Of a stretch of 64,000 nt of DNA, positions 17,140 through 25,687 are shown piece after piece. The DNA is from Legionella gresilensis (GTDB lineage: Bacteria; Pseudomonadota; Gammaproteobacteria; Legionellales; Legionellaceae), in the NCBI RefSeq assembly GCF_900639865.1, contig NZ_CAAAHX010000002.1:186001-250000 (forward strand), written 5' to 3'. Position 1 is the first letter of the stretch. Each line of letters begins with the position of its first letter. Position numbers and translations under genes: made by a program. The notes beneath the pieces were generated by a model. That model had not been told where the DNA came from and ran no database searches. It saw only the letters and a list, made by a program, of their open reading frames with translations.

Positions 17140-17889
17140 ATGATAAAAAAATTACTCTTCGGTGTATTTTTTTATATTGCTACTTGCAGCTCTCCGGCTT
17201 TTGCCGTAGTTAAGATAGGAACATTACAGTTTGATCCACCATTTGTGACCAATGGTCAGCATCTTGTGGCTGCTGGGTTTGATATTGAGCTCATGACAAA
17301 TATTTGTAATAAATTAAACTGGGAGTGTAAATTTGTTGCTTTTAAAGATTATGACACTTTATTAACAGAGCTGATTAATCACAATATTGACTATGCCGTA
17401 AGTGGCATTGTAATTACGCCTTTAGATAATCCTAATTTACTATTTAGTATGCCTTATTTATTAAGTGCTGGTACTTTCGTGACACTAAAATCAAATACGC
17501 AACTGGTTGATTTAAATTCTTTAGCCAATAAAAAAGTTGGCGTTTTAGCTAATCGGGGATATGGTGAATATTTAATGCAAAATGCTAATTTAAATATGAC
17601 CATTGCAGAGTATCACGACCAAATGGAGTTATTTGACGCTTTGTATAATGGAAAAGTTGATGCAATCTTTATGAATAATTATACAGCCATGTACTTACTG
17701 CATCGCTACCCCGATTATATAAAAATTTTTAATATGTCAATTAATTTTGCGAGTGGAATTGGGATCTTAAGTCGCGTTGATAATAAAGATAATTTAGATA
17801 AAATTAATGCACTATTAACTCAATTTGAGTCTGATGGCACTTTTGTGAAATTATATAATTACCATTTTGCCTTTTTTATTAAGCAATAA
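17140..17889 (+). CDS. Periplasmic solute-binding protein, amino-acid type (SBP_bac_3)
   Basis: This 249-aa product has a signal peptide (MIKKLLFGVFFYIATCSSPAFA) and the family-3 binding-protein layout. There is a first strand VVKIGTLQFDPPF, then AAGFDIELMTNICNKL (the GFDIDLM signature), YAVSGIVITP, and a second lobe starting KKVGVLANRGYGEYL. Such proteins capture polar amino acids for ABC importers. No permease or ATPase gene is adjacent, so the partner is encoded elsewhere or this orphan acts as a sensor. Its stop codon is 3 bp from the end of the convergent SEC-C gene. Confidence 0.88.
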   Translation: MIKKLLFGVFFYIATCSSPAFAVVKIGTLQFDPPFVTNGQHLVAAGFDIELMTNICNKLNWECKFVAFKDYDTLLTELINHNIDYAVSGIVITPLDNPNLLFSMPYLLSAGTFVTLKSNTQLVDLNSLANKKVGVLANRGYGEYLMQNANLNMTIAEYHDQMELFDALYNGKVDAIFMNNYTAMYLLHRYPDYIKIFNMSINFASGIGILSRVDNKDNLDKINALLTQFESDGTFVKLYNYHFAFFIKQ

Positions 17890-17891
17890 AA

Positions 17892-18377
17892 CTAACTTTC
17901 ACGCCCATGGCAGTTTTTATACTTTTTATTACTTCCACAAGGGCAAGGTTTATTACGAGAAATATTGGCTTTTCTTAATTTATTTGGTTTTAAAGAATCG
18001 GTGTAAAACCATTGATTGTTGAATTTACGAAATTCACTTTTTTCATGAATAGATTGTGTTTTCCCATCCAACTCATAAGAAGCAATAAATTCGACAAACT
18101 TGCAATCATCCTGCTTGACTTCAGGATAAGTATTAATGATTTCTAAACCAAGCCATTTAACACGTTTGGCCCAATTTTCAGCTTCAACATCATCAAAATT
18201 TATTAAAGGTTTTCCAGACATCGTTGCCCTAATATAAGCAATATTTGCTTCAGTGTATGCTGTGTAGCGAGAACGCATAAGTTTTTCGGGAGTTGGGGCT
18301 GCCTGGCCTTGTTCAATATAAAGGCCACAGCAATCTAAATAAGGTTGTTGTGATCCACAAGGACAAAAAGAATTCAT
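17892..18377 (-). CDS. YchJ-like SEC-C motif protein (UPF0225)
   Basis: This 161-aa protein has a SEC-C zinc motif at each end: CPCGSQQPYLDCC at residues 5-17 and CPCGSNKKYKNCH near residues 145-157. The middle (about residues 30-130) is the NTF2-like YchJ domain, with the conserved segment LMRSRYTAYTEANIAYI. The full-length architecture matches E. coli YchJ. Its biochemical role is not established; zinc binding through the Cys/His groups is expected. It is convergent with the solute-binding protein gene with only 2 bp between stop codons. Confidence 0.88.
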   Translation of the reverse strand: MNSFCPCGSQQPYLDCCGLYIEQGQAAPTPEKLMRSRYTAYTEANIAYIRATMSGKPLINFDDVEAENWAKRVKWLGLEIINTYPEVKQDDCKFVEFIASYELDGKTQSIHEKSEFRKFNNQWFYTDSLKPNKLRKANISRNKPCPCGSNKKYKNCHGRES

Positions 18378-18635
18378 GTTTCATATTATAACGAATTGTA
18401 AAAGGGTATTTTAATCGAAAGAATCTTTTTAAAATAGCCCTTAAGCTAATTTATACTAATTCCTTGCTTAAATATTAGAGGTCTATTCTACAAAGTTAAT
18501 TATCTATTTCTTTCTTACTTTTTTATCAAATAAGCTTAAAAATGTAATTTTATAAGAGTTAACTTCACAATTTGCAATTTTTAAATTTTTTGTTAACATT
18601 TTTTCAATTTGTTGATCAATTATGGAGAATTAAAT

Positions 18636-18854
18636 ATGCCTATTATTGATAAAACTCGCTTACAAAAAAAAGAAAAAATTAAAGTGGAAATTAATAGTGA
18701 TATTTTTAACAAAATAAATGATTATTGTGTATGGGCGAATATTAGTGATGTTGCATTTTTTATTGAAGAGGCCGCTAATTTTGTATTCGCAAAGGATAAA
18801 GATTGGAAACAGCATAATAAAGCGATTAAAAATAAACGAATTAAAACAGAATAG
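18636..18854 (+). CDS. Small hypothetical protein, 72 aa
   Basis: The start at ATG 18636 is preferred because GGAGAAT lies 7 bp upstream; the frame also opens nine codons earlier at 18609. The product is basic at both ends with a central helical region (NSDIFNKINDYCVWANISDVAFFIEEAANFVF in two halves). The ordering of a short strand (KIKVEI) and two helices recalls ribbon-helix-helix or antitoxin-like proteins, but the match is only by shape. No toxin-like partner is adjacent. The gene stands about 200 bp upstream of the tRNA cluster. Confidence 0.65.
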   Translation: MPIIDKTRLQKKEKIKVEINSDIFNKINDYCVWANISDVAFFIEEAANFVFAKDKDWKQHNKAIKNKRIKTE

Positions 18855-19013
18855 ATTGATAATTTATCGAACAAATATTTAGCTAGCTAATATTAGTTTA
18901 AAGCAAAGCACTAACGTGAGGGTCATGGTACTTTAAGTTCATATAAATATATGTTCAATTTAGGTGTTTGCCTTCACAAAGCGTTATTATCAATAAGATT
19001 TTTCAAATATTTC

Positions 19014-19042
19014 TTGACAGTCTGTGAGAGCCTCATTAAACT
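19014..19042 (+). promoter_or_regulatory. Promoter of the tRNA cluster
   Basis: A perfect -35 TTGACA (19014-19019) and a -10 TAAACT (19037-19042) are separated by 17 bp and lie 14 bp upstream of the tRNA-Ala gene. The spacing and position fit a sigma-70 promoter for the Ala-Glu-Glu tRNA transcript. Confidence 0.65.
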
Positions 19043-19055
19043 GCCAATCTCTTTT

Positions 19056-19131
<76 letters not shown>

Positions 19132-19164
19132 CCATTAACGTTAGTTTTTGGTGGGAAAACTTAG

Positions 19165-19240
19165 GTCCCCATCGTCTAGAGGCCTAGGACATCGCCCTTT
19201 CACGGCGGTAACAGGGGTTCGAATCCCCTTGGGGACGCCA
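19165..19240 (+). tRNA. tRNA-Glu (TTC), copy 1
   Basis: A 76-nt tRNA with acceptor stem GTCCCCA/TGGGGAC, anticodon loop CTTTCAC with anticodon TTC, T-arm AGGGGTTCGAATCCCCT and encoded CCA. It is identical to the copy at 19282-19357, 41 bp downstream. Confidence 0.97.
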
Positions 19241-19281
19241 TTTTGGCGTAAGTAAGTTTTAGAGATATTTAATAGTTTTAG

Positions 19282-19357
19282 GTCCCCATCGTCTAGAGGC
19301 CTAGGACATCGCCCTTTCACGGCGGTAACAGGGGTTCGAATCCCCTTGGGGACGCCA
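19282..19357 (+). tRNA. tRNA-Glu (TTC), copy 2
   Basis: This is identical in sequence to the tRNA-Glu at 19165-19240, including the encoded CCA, with a different spacer in front. Tandem identical tRNA-Glu genes after tRNA-Ala suggest a local duplication and one transcript. Confidence 0.97.
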
Positions 19358-19461
19358 AATTAAACCTTTAATTTATAATAGGTTTCTTTTCTTGTTGAGT
19401 ATCGTTAATTTTTAAAATAGATTTTATAATTGATGATAATCTATCATACTATACGCATTGA

Positions 19462-19641
19462 GCAATAATTAAGACGATTTTTAGATCATTTCCCTTGTGC
19501 TATATAAAGGCTATTGTTGGGGAAGATTGGATTGTACAACGTGATAACTCAGATAATTTAAAAATTGCATTGTATATTAATAGTTACCATTATTTATTGC
19601 CCGACTCAGCACAACTTAATTTTGCTCAAGGGTTAAATTAA
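19462..19641 (+). pseudogene. Possible gene remnant (C-terminal 59 codons)
   Basis: An open frame without a start codon ends at TAA 19639-19641. Its last part reads GEDWIVQRDNSDNL, KIALYINSYHYLLP and DSAQLNFAQGLN, which looks like natural protein sequence rather than chance. The string ending in HYLLP recalls the His-Tyr block at the end of OTU-type cysteine-protease domains, but this is a weak resemblance. The rest of the 450-bp gap (19358-19807) holds no other gene. Confidence 0.35.
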
Positions 19642-19807
19642 TTTCTTAAGAGCAGAGAACCTAACCCATTTTTCTCGCTTTTTTCCAATAATCATTGGTC
19701 ATTTTTGCTTAAATATAGTATCGTTGCTTAAAGCTGTGTTTAATATTGGCAATTTGCATAAAAATTGTTAAAATAGACTAACTTTTAATATTTTTAAGGG
19801 TTGTATT

Positions 19808-20638
19808 ATGAAACGTAAAAGTGTAGATAGAAAAATTAGTAAAAAGGAAGATAACGATATTAAAAAAAGAAAAACAAGTATAGAAACAAAGAAAAAATAT
19901 AACAATGATGAAACTTTTGCGTATGGTACACCGGTAAATGATATTCCAAACGAGAGGCTTTTGGTATTAGATAATTATGCCTTTGACATAGACGAACTTA
20001 ACCAACTACCAGAAAAAGATTTGTTCACTAATATGCATACACAAAGTGAATTTAGCGAAGAAGCAAAACAAATTTTAGCATCAAATTCTATTTTAGGAGA
20101 AAAAGTACAAAAGCTGCTACCGCAGACTGTTCTTCCTGAATCCCTTATGAAAAATGTATATGATTTAGCAATCACTTTACTTACATATGGTGATAGTAAG
20201 GAAAGTGAAGACGCCGTAAGTAATTTTCAATTAAAATTGGATTCTATGCATCCTAAAGATAAAGAGCCTTTATTAAATTTCATTATTAAGATGAATATGT
20301 ATAATCAAAGAGCCCAAGCATACATTATGTCTAAAATGACTTTCGGGGAAGTTTATTCACAGTTAGTACGAGGTGATTTTTGTGTAAGAGCTGCAGGGAA
20401 TTGGTTTGTTCAAGCAGTTAGGATGACTTATCCTGCAATGGTTAATGAGGAGCATGTAAGAAATTTAAATACTATTGCAACTCAAAAAGCTCAACAAGCA
20501 CGATCATTTCCTTTTTTTGCACAAAATAGAGTTCAAGTTACCCATCCTCCGGAAATTATGCATCAAGAGCTAAATGAGATGATGAGAAAGAACCAAGAAA
20601 ATCAGGAAAAATTAATAGATTTTGTTAATACTTTGTAA
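19808..20638 (+). CDS. Hypothetical protein, 276 aa, strongly basic N-terminus
   Basis: This is an unrecognised protein. The first 35 residues are unusually rich in lysine and arginine, with clusters such as KKRKTS and RKISKKE that resemble eukaryotic nuclear localisation signals. The rest (about residues 45-276) is helical and soluble, including ESLMKNVYDLAITLLTYG and a Gln/Glu/Asn-rich end (MRKNQENQEKLIDFVN). No signal peptide or membrane segment is seen. A ribosome binding site (AAGGGTTG) precedes ATG. It is a single gene, convergent with dgt. In an intracellular bacterium this pattern is compatible with a host-targeted effector, but that is only an inference. Confidence 0.75.
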   Translation: MKRKSVDRKISKKEDNDIKKRKTSIETKKKYNNDETFAYGTPVNDIPNERLLVLDNYAFDIDELNQLPEKDLFTNMHTQSEFSEEAKQILASNSILGEKVQKLLPQTVLPESLMKNVYDLAITLLTYGDSKESEDAVSNFQLKLDSMHPKDKEPLLNFIIKMNMYNQRAQAYIMSKMTFGEVYSQLVRGDFCVRAAGNWFVQAVRMTYPAMVNEEHVRNLNTIATQKAQQARSFPFFAQNRVQVTHPPEIMHQELNEMMRKNQENQEKLIDFVNTL

Positions 20639-20648
20639 TATGGAGCTA

Positions 20649-20667
20649 TTGGGCCGCTTTGGCCCAA
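20649..20667. terminator. Hairpin between convergent genes
   Basis: TTGGGCC (20649-20655), loop GCTTT and GGCCCAA (20661-20667) form a strong stem 11 bp after the stop codon of the hypothetical gene and 18 bp after the dgt stop on the other strand. On the minus strand a TTTTT run precedes rather than follows it. It probably ends transcription from one or both sides. Confidence 0.55.
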
Positions 20668-20684
20668 AAATTTAAATATAAGTT

Positions 20685-22007
20685 TCAGAGTCGCTCAAAA
20701 ATTACTCGTGTATTAAAACCAAAAAGTCGCTCATGCATACGATGAGCATATTCATCCGTCATATTGGCAATATAATCACATACGATGCGAAGCGCTGCCT
20801 TTTCATCTGTTGCATCTTGATATAGTTTTCTATTTTTATGATCCAAGAGAGCACTAGGATTTGAGCTAATTGCTTCAAATAGACGAAGTACTACTGTCTG
20901 GCCGCCATATTCAAATATACGCGCCTCTTGCGAGTCAATAACATGCTGATAAATACACTGTCTTAAATAATTTAATAAATCTGCTGCTTCCGGTTGTAAT
21001 ACAACATTATATTTCAATAACATATTTTCAAAGCCGACATGCGTAATTTTAACTGTCGTAGCTGTAATAAAATAATTAACTATTTCACCAATGGTTTGTT
21101 TACGTTTATAAGCTTCAACAGCAAATAAAGTATTTAAAAGATTATCACCAAGGGTATTAAGTGGCGTCTGTTGCACCAGGCCACGAAATTCTCCATTGTC
21201 TAATTGTGAACGATTAATTAACCCTAAATGAATTGCATCCTCTAAGTCGTGAACGCCATAAGCGATATCATCAGCAATATTCATAATTGAGCAATCAAAT
21301 GAACAAAAAGCAGATTCTCCATGGTTACTTGCTGTTGGCTGTTTAACCAGAGATTGGAATAACTCTCTATCTTTAGCACTTAAAACAGATAATAACCAAT
21401 CAATTTCAGCTTGGTCGGCATCAAAATAACCTTTAGGTGGTAACCAATCATTAATACGAATCGTTTTATTTAAAGTAAATTGTGCGGGAGGAGAGTTAAG
21501 GGCCTGTACTTTGCTGTAAGCAACAGGATACTTTAAAATCCCAAGTAGAGAGCGTCTTGTTAAATCTAATCCAAAAGGGCCATAGGAATCTTCAACTTTG
21601 GTGAGCAATCTTAGCGTTTGGCCATTTCCTTCAAAGCCGCCATAATTGCGCATCGTAAAATTTAAAGCTACTTCGCCACCATGGCCAAAGGGTGGATGAC
21701 CAATATCATGTAATAAGCAAATGACGCTGATTAAATCATCATTAGGAAATAAATCAGGCAGACCTAAGGTGTGATGATTCATCATCAGATTACGTACCAT
21801 ACTTCGGCCAATAGACGCTACCTCTAATGAATGTGTAAGTCGAGTACGATGGAAATCACCTTCATCTGTACCGAGAATCTGCGTCTTGCGTTGCAGTCGA
21901 CGAAAGGCATGACAATGAATGACTCGAGTTCTATCTCGTTCATAAGGATCACGGTGATCATGGCTACCACGTTGATTAATCTGGCCGGAACGGCGATGAG
22001 TCCACAT
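20685..22007 (-). CDS. dgt: Deoxyguanosinetriphosphate triphosphohydrolase-like protein
   Basis: This HD-domain dNTP triphosphohydrolase splits dNTPs into nucleoside and triphosphate. In the 440-aa product, the metal ligands are His59 (RLTHSLEVA), His100-Asp101 (LLHDIGHPPFGHG) and a later Asp in NIADDIAYGVHDLEDA. The N-terminal RRLQRKTQILGTDEGDFHRTR segment is typical of the family. The size fits the shorter dGTPase-like class 2 proteins rather than E. coli Dgt (505 aa), so substrate range may be broad. It is a single gene, divergent from the SPOR lipoprotein gene, and functionally linked to nrdAB through dNTP balance. Confidence 0.93.
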   Translation of the reverse strand: MWTHRRSGQINQRGSHDHRDPYERDRTRVIHCHAFRRLQRKTQILGTDEGDFHRTRLTHSLEVASIGRSMVRNLMMNHHTLGLPDLFPNDDLISVICLLHDIGHPPFGHGGEVALNFTMRNYGGFEGNGQTLRLLTKVEDSYGPFGLDLTRRSLLGILKYPVAYSKVQALNSPPAQFTLNKTIRINDWLPPKGYFDADQAEIDWLLSVLSAKDRELFQSLVKQPTASNHGESAFCSFDCSIMNIADDIAYGVHDLEDAIHLGLINRSQLDNGEFRGLVQQTPLNTLGDNLLNTLFAVEAYKRKQTIGEIVNYFITATTVKITHVGFENMLLKYNVVLQPEAADLLNYLRQCIYQHVIDSQEARIFEYGGQTVVLRLFEAISSNPSALLDHKNRKLYQDATDEKAALRIVCDYIANMTDEYAHRMHERLFGFNTRVIFERL

Positions 22008-22140
22008 AGGTAATTAAATTTAATAAATAAATTAACTTTAGGTTAACTTTCTTTTAAATTAAAGTTTTTTTTAATTAAGCAGATACAAGGATAAGGAAAG
22101 TCTAGGGCATATCCCATCTAGATAAAGGGAGAAACAGGCT

Positions 22141-22692
22141 ATGAATTCTCGTTTATTTCTTTATGTTAGTCTTAGTATGCTAGCATCTTGCGTGCGTATA
22201 ACAGATACGCCATATCCACCTGCATATACTTCCGGATATAATGACATGAGGTATTACTCGCAAATATATTCACAAGGCGTTAACTATACAGAATATAATG
22301 ATATTAACGATATTAATGCCGCTAATATGTATTCTGGTCGTGAAGTAAAAGTACCTGAATCTTATCATGTGGGTGCTTACCATTCACCAACCAGAGCTAA
22401 AGACCGTGACAGAAATTGGGTGAGTAATCAAAATCCACAAGGCTATACCATTGAAATTGCTGATGGTGAAAAACCAGCTCAAGTTGCTAAAAAATTATAT
22501 TTAGCGCCTAAGAATGATCGAATGGCAGAAATTAAATATCAGCGTGATGGACGAGACTATTACAAAGGTTTATATGGAAGCTACTCAAGTAAAGAAGACG
22601 CAGAAAAAGCTTTAAATAATTTACCTGCAGAATTGAAACAAGGGGCAAATATAAAGGATTGGAGCTCAATCCAAAATACAGCTGGTGATTAA
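22141..22692 (+). CDS. SPOR-domain lipoprotein
   Basis: The 183-aa product has a lipoprotein signal peptide, with the lipobox LASC giving Cys at about residue 17. The mature N-terminus is rich in Tyr, Pro and Ser. The C-terminal 75 residues fit a SPOR fold: a first strand YTIEIADGEKPAQVAKKLY and later DYYKGLYGSYSSKEDAEKAL. SPOR domains bind denuded septal peptidoglycan, so an envelope or cell-division role is likely. ATG has the ribosome binding site AAAGGGAG. It is divergent from dgt and convergent with gspM. Confidence 0.82.
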   Translation: MNSRLFLYVSLSMLASCVRITDTPYPPAYTSGYNDMRYYSQIYSQGVNYTEYNDINDINAANMYSGREVKVPESYHVGAYHSPTRAKDRDRNWVSNQNPQGYTIEIADGEKPAQVAKKLYLAPKNDRMAEIKYQRDGRDYYKGLYGSYSSKEDAEKALNNLPAELKQGANIKDWSSIQNTAGD

Positions 22693-22755
22693 TTTAGAAT
22701 AAAGAGATCAGGGTATATATCACTAACCTGATGATGAGGTATCATTTAAATTAAA

Positions 22756-23238
22756 TTAGGCTGCTTTGCTTGCAATAATCACTGTTAATTTAACCAAGCC
22801 AGGTGTAGCTGTTCTCTCTATCATGACTTGTTTTAAGGTTAGTGCATAACGGCTATTTAATTGCCATAACCAAGTTAAAAAAATCTTATAAGGAACTGTA
22901 TCAAAAGATAACTGAATATCACCCTGGCTTGTTTGTTGTAATTGATAAGGTAATTTTTGGAAGTTTTGATTTTGACTTGTTAATTCAGTAGCAATAATGC
23001 TTAACAATTTACTGCTAGAAACAGCTTGTAAATGTTGATTGTTAGGCAACTGTTGTTTAACTTGTTGCATCCACACTAACGTTTCCCGTTTTTCTTTAAG
23101 TTGCTTTTCTTTCTCATTGACGGCTGAGGTAAGTGGAGAAAAGATTAATAAATAAAATAAATAAATGATTATGCAAGTAACCCCTAATCCTACTAGCCAC
23201 TTTTCCCGCTCATTTAAATTATTCCAATAATTTATCAT
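22756..23238 (-). CDS. gspM: Type II secretion inner-membrane protein GspM
   Basis: GspM is a bitopic inner-membrane protein of the type II secretion assembly platform and partner of GspL. The 160-aa product has the standard layout: a short cytoplasmic start with LNEREKWLVG, one membrane helix at about residues 15-36, a periplasmic coiled-coil stretch (VNEKEKQLKEKRETLVWMQQ) and a small ferredoxin-like domain. Its start overlaps the gspL stop by 4 bp, so the pair is translationally coupled. A separate gspLM locus away from the other gsp genes matches the arrangement known for Legionella lsp genes. Confidence 0.92.
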   Translation of the reverse strand: MINYWNNLNEREKWLVGLGVTCIIIYLFYLLIFSPLTSAVNEKEKQLKEKRETLVWMQQVKQQLPNNQHLQAVSSSKLLSIIATELTSQNQNFQKLPYQLQQTSQGDIQLSFDTVPYKIFLTWLWQLNSRYALTLKQVMIERTATPGLVKLTVIIASKAA

Positions 23239-24389
23239 AGACTAAGCTCCAAAACCCCTACAACCTGACCATCTTTAGAGGAGGCTTGGGTTTGCCGTAC
23301 ATTAATTCGTTTTTGTTGTAAGCTAGTTTGTAATCCTTCAAGCGAGTTAAAATCATTGCTAATGACTGTTATTTGCATGATTTGATTTTGAAATCGTAAT
23401 TGTTCAATGGTTGAATTATTATTGCTAAGTACTTCTGTTAGCTCGTTTAATAAAACCCAGAAGTTATTATCAGAGCCACTCTGACTTTTAAGTAATTGAC
23501 CGATACGAAAACGAGGACTAATAACCTGTTGTGCTTGAGGAAAAAACTGGCGATAGATGACAGCAGTCTGACTATCTATGTCAGTTAACTTGGTATTAAG
23601 CGAGTAAATTTTAAGGCCTGTTAAAGTTAATAAACTAATTAACCATAAGAGGGTCATGGTAGCAGCAGCATAATACCATTTTTTTACTTTACTAGTGGTA
23701 GGATTATGGCTGAAAGGTCCTTGACAAAGATTAAGCAAATGACGAGTTTGCAAACGTTTAGCAATCCATACTAAAGGATCCTCATTAATTAATAATGATT
23801 GCGGTATCGTTATTGCTGGATTTTCATCAAAAATATAAACAGTTAAATCTGACGGTGTTTGTTTTAGATAAACATTTACTAATTCTAAATTTAATAAACC
23901 GTTAAAAGCTAAATCATCATGAACTAATAAATTATTATTGATAAGGCAAGCTTCATTATTATCTAAAGCAAACCAGTCAAGAGTAAACGAGTCAAATTGA
24001 ATATTATGATTATCAAGTAGCGAAATAATTTGAGTTAAATAGCTTTTTTTACATACAGCTACTAAGTAATGGTCTTGATAATAATGATGTTTATCGAAAC
24101 TAAAGTGTAATTCTTCAACATTTTCGGCTAATTTTTCTTCTAAAGCATAGGGAATTGCTGCGCGAGCTTTTTTTTCTGGCAACCAGGCTAATTCGACTCG
24201 ATGAAAACTAAAGTATTCTGCGGGAGCAACTGCAATCATTTTTATAGAAGTGGTTTTTAATTGTTGAAGTTCTTCAAAGCTACGTTGAGCCAGCGGTGCG
24301 TCAAGAATACCTTGTGCATTTAAACTTAAGCTTAAACAGCCTTCATCAGTTAAATATTTTATAAATAGAAAACAGGTAGACACACTCAT
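23235..24389 (-). CDS. gspL: Type II secretion protein GspL
   Basis: GspL is the inner-membrane component that ties the cytoplasmic ATPase GspE to the pseudopilus machinery. The 384-aa product has an actin-like cytoplasmic domain, with the typical segment RAAIPYALEEKLAENVEELHF in two parts near residues 70-93, one membrane helix at about residues 235-258 (YYAAATMTLLWLISLLTLTG) and a periplasmic ferredoxin-like domain. It overlaps gspM by 4 bp. No other gsp gene is nearby. Confidence 0.93.
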   Translation of the reverse strand: MSVSTCFLFIKYLTDEGCLSLSLNAQGILDAPLAQRSFEELQQLKTTSIKMIAVAPAEYFSFHRVELAWLPEKKARAAIPYALEEKLAENVEELHFSFDKHHYYQDHYLVAVCKKSYLTQIISLLDNHNIQFDSFTLDWFALDNNEACLINNNLLVHDDLAFNGLLNLELVNVYLKQTPSDLTVYIFDENPAITIPQSLLINEDPLVWIAKRLQTRHLLNLCQGPFSHNPTTSKVKKWYYAAATMTLLWLISLLTLTGLKIYSLNTKLTDIDSQTAVIYRQFFPQAQQVISPRFRIGQLLKSQSGSDNNFWVLLNELTEVLSNNNSTIEQLRFQNQIMQITVISNDFNSLEGLQTSLQQKRINVRQTQASSKDGQVVGVLELSL

Positions 24390-24508
24390 CCTTGTTCGTT
24401 TTAACGGTACTGTATCAATAGAAGTATACCGATAAAATTTAAAATGACCAAAATAGCTTAAAAGACTTTAAATTACCTAAAAAGCTTTTTAAATTCTATT
24501 AAGATGAA

Positions 24509-25513
24509 TTAAACGTAAGCTGTTTTTTTCATCGTTAAAGTTGCCCATTGATGTTGTAATTCTTGAGCAAGTAAATAAACAGCAAGGGCATATTGTGGGC
24601 TATTATTATAACGAGTAATAACATAAAAATTTGGATAAGTAAGCCAATATTCAGAACCTTGAGCTGTATCTAGGGCAATTAAACCAACTTTATTAGGTTG
24701 AATTTTAATTTTTGCTAAGGGCTGAACACCAGCTGCTAAAAGTTGTTTAGGAGCATAGACAGCATTTTTATTTGCTGTATTAATTTGCTTGACTTTGGGG
24801 CTTGTAACGCGTGCTGGTTGAGCCACTTCTTGATTTAAATTCCAACCGTGTTTGTGAAAGTAGTTAGCCACACTAGCGATGACAGCCTGATCGTCATTCA
24901 TGAGATCTTTTCTAACATTTCCTGAAAAATCAGCTGCATAATAGCGATAACTACTAGGCATAAATTGAGGCTTACCCATGGCGCCAGCGTAAGAACCAAA
25001 ATATTGAGTGGGTGGGACATTATGTTCACGACAAAGTAATAAATATTCAGCAAGCTCTTTAGTAAAAAAGGCAGAGCGTTTTGGATAATTGAAAGCTAGA
25101 GTTGCTAAGGCATCAAGTACTCGGTAATTTCCCTGATGTTTTCCATATAATGTTTCAACACCAATGATAGCAACGATAACGCTAGCAGGGACATGATATT
25201 GCTTTTCAGCTTGCATTAAAGCCTTTTGATTAGCTTTCCAAAATTCAATGCCACCTTCAATACGCTGCTGAGTTAAAAAGAGTTGTTTATAAATGTCCCA
25301 AGGCTTCTTTTCATAAGGTTTTTCCATTGACTCAATGATTTGTGGTTGAATTTGCACATCCTTTATGACTTGAACAACATATTGCTTGCTAAAGCCATGC
25401 TTTTTTACCATAAAATCAATAAATTTTTGCACATCCGGATGTTCAATAAGTGCTGAATCAGCATAGCTAAAGAAAGTAAATACAGTAAAAATTAATGCTA
25501 AGATTAAACGCAT
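24509..25513 (-). CDS. mltB: Lytic murein transglycosylase B
   Basis: MltB is a periplasmic glycosidase that cleaves peptidoglycan with 1,6-anhydro-muramic acid formation. The start at 25513 (MRLILALIFTVFTFFSYA) gives a signal peptide and has a ribosome binding site (AAGGATTG) 5 bp upstream; a longer frame from 25567 lacks both. The catalytic Glu lies in IIGVETLYGKHQGNYRVLDAL, and the family segments KRSAFFTKEL and GSYAGAMGKPQFMPSSY follow. At 334 aa it is close to E. coli MltB. No lipobox is evident, so it may be soluble in the periplasm. Confidence 0.93.
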   Translation of the reverse strand: MRLILALIFTVFTFFSYADSALIEHPDVQKFIDFMVKKHGFSKQYVVQVIKDVQIQPQIIESMEKPYEKKPWDIYKQLFLTQQRIEGGIEFWKANQKALMQAEKQYHVPASVIVAIIGVETLYGKHQGNYRVLDALATLAFNYPKRSAFFTKELAEYLLLCREHNVPPTQYFGSYAGAMGKPQFMPSSYRYYAADFSGNVRKDLMNDDQAVIASVANYFHKHGWNLNQEVAQPARVTSPKVKQINTANKNAVYAPKQLLAAGVQPLAKIKIQPNKVGLIALDTAQGSEYWLTYPNFYVITRYNNSPQYALAVYLLAQELQHQWATLTMKKTAYV

Positions 25514-25687
25514 GACAATCCTTTTATTTAAAAAGGACATTTTATGCAAGAAATTTAGCGACAACAATGCTCCTTGTTGACTTTATTTAAAATTTGTAGC
25601 CTTTAAACTTAAATACAACTTAAAACAGTCTTTCTGCAAGGCAATTAATAAGCTAGAATAGAGCCATTTTAATAATAGGTTTTTCAC

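Noticed and set aside
18636-18854. Antitoxin of a toxin-antitoxin pair
   Set aside because: The shape is suggestive, but there is no partner gene within 200 bp on either side.
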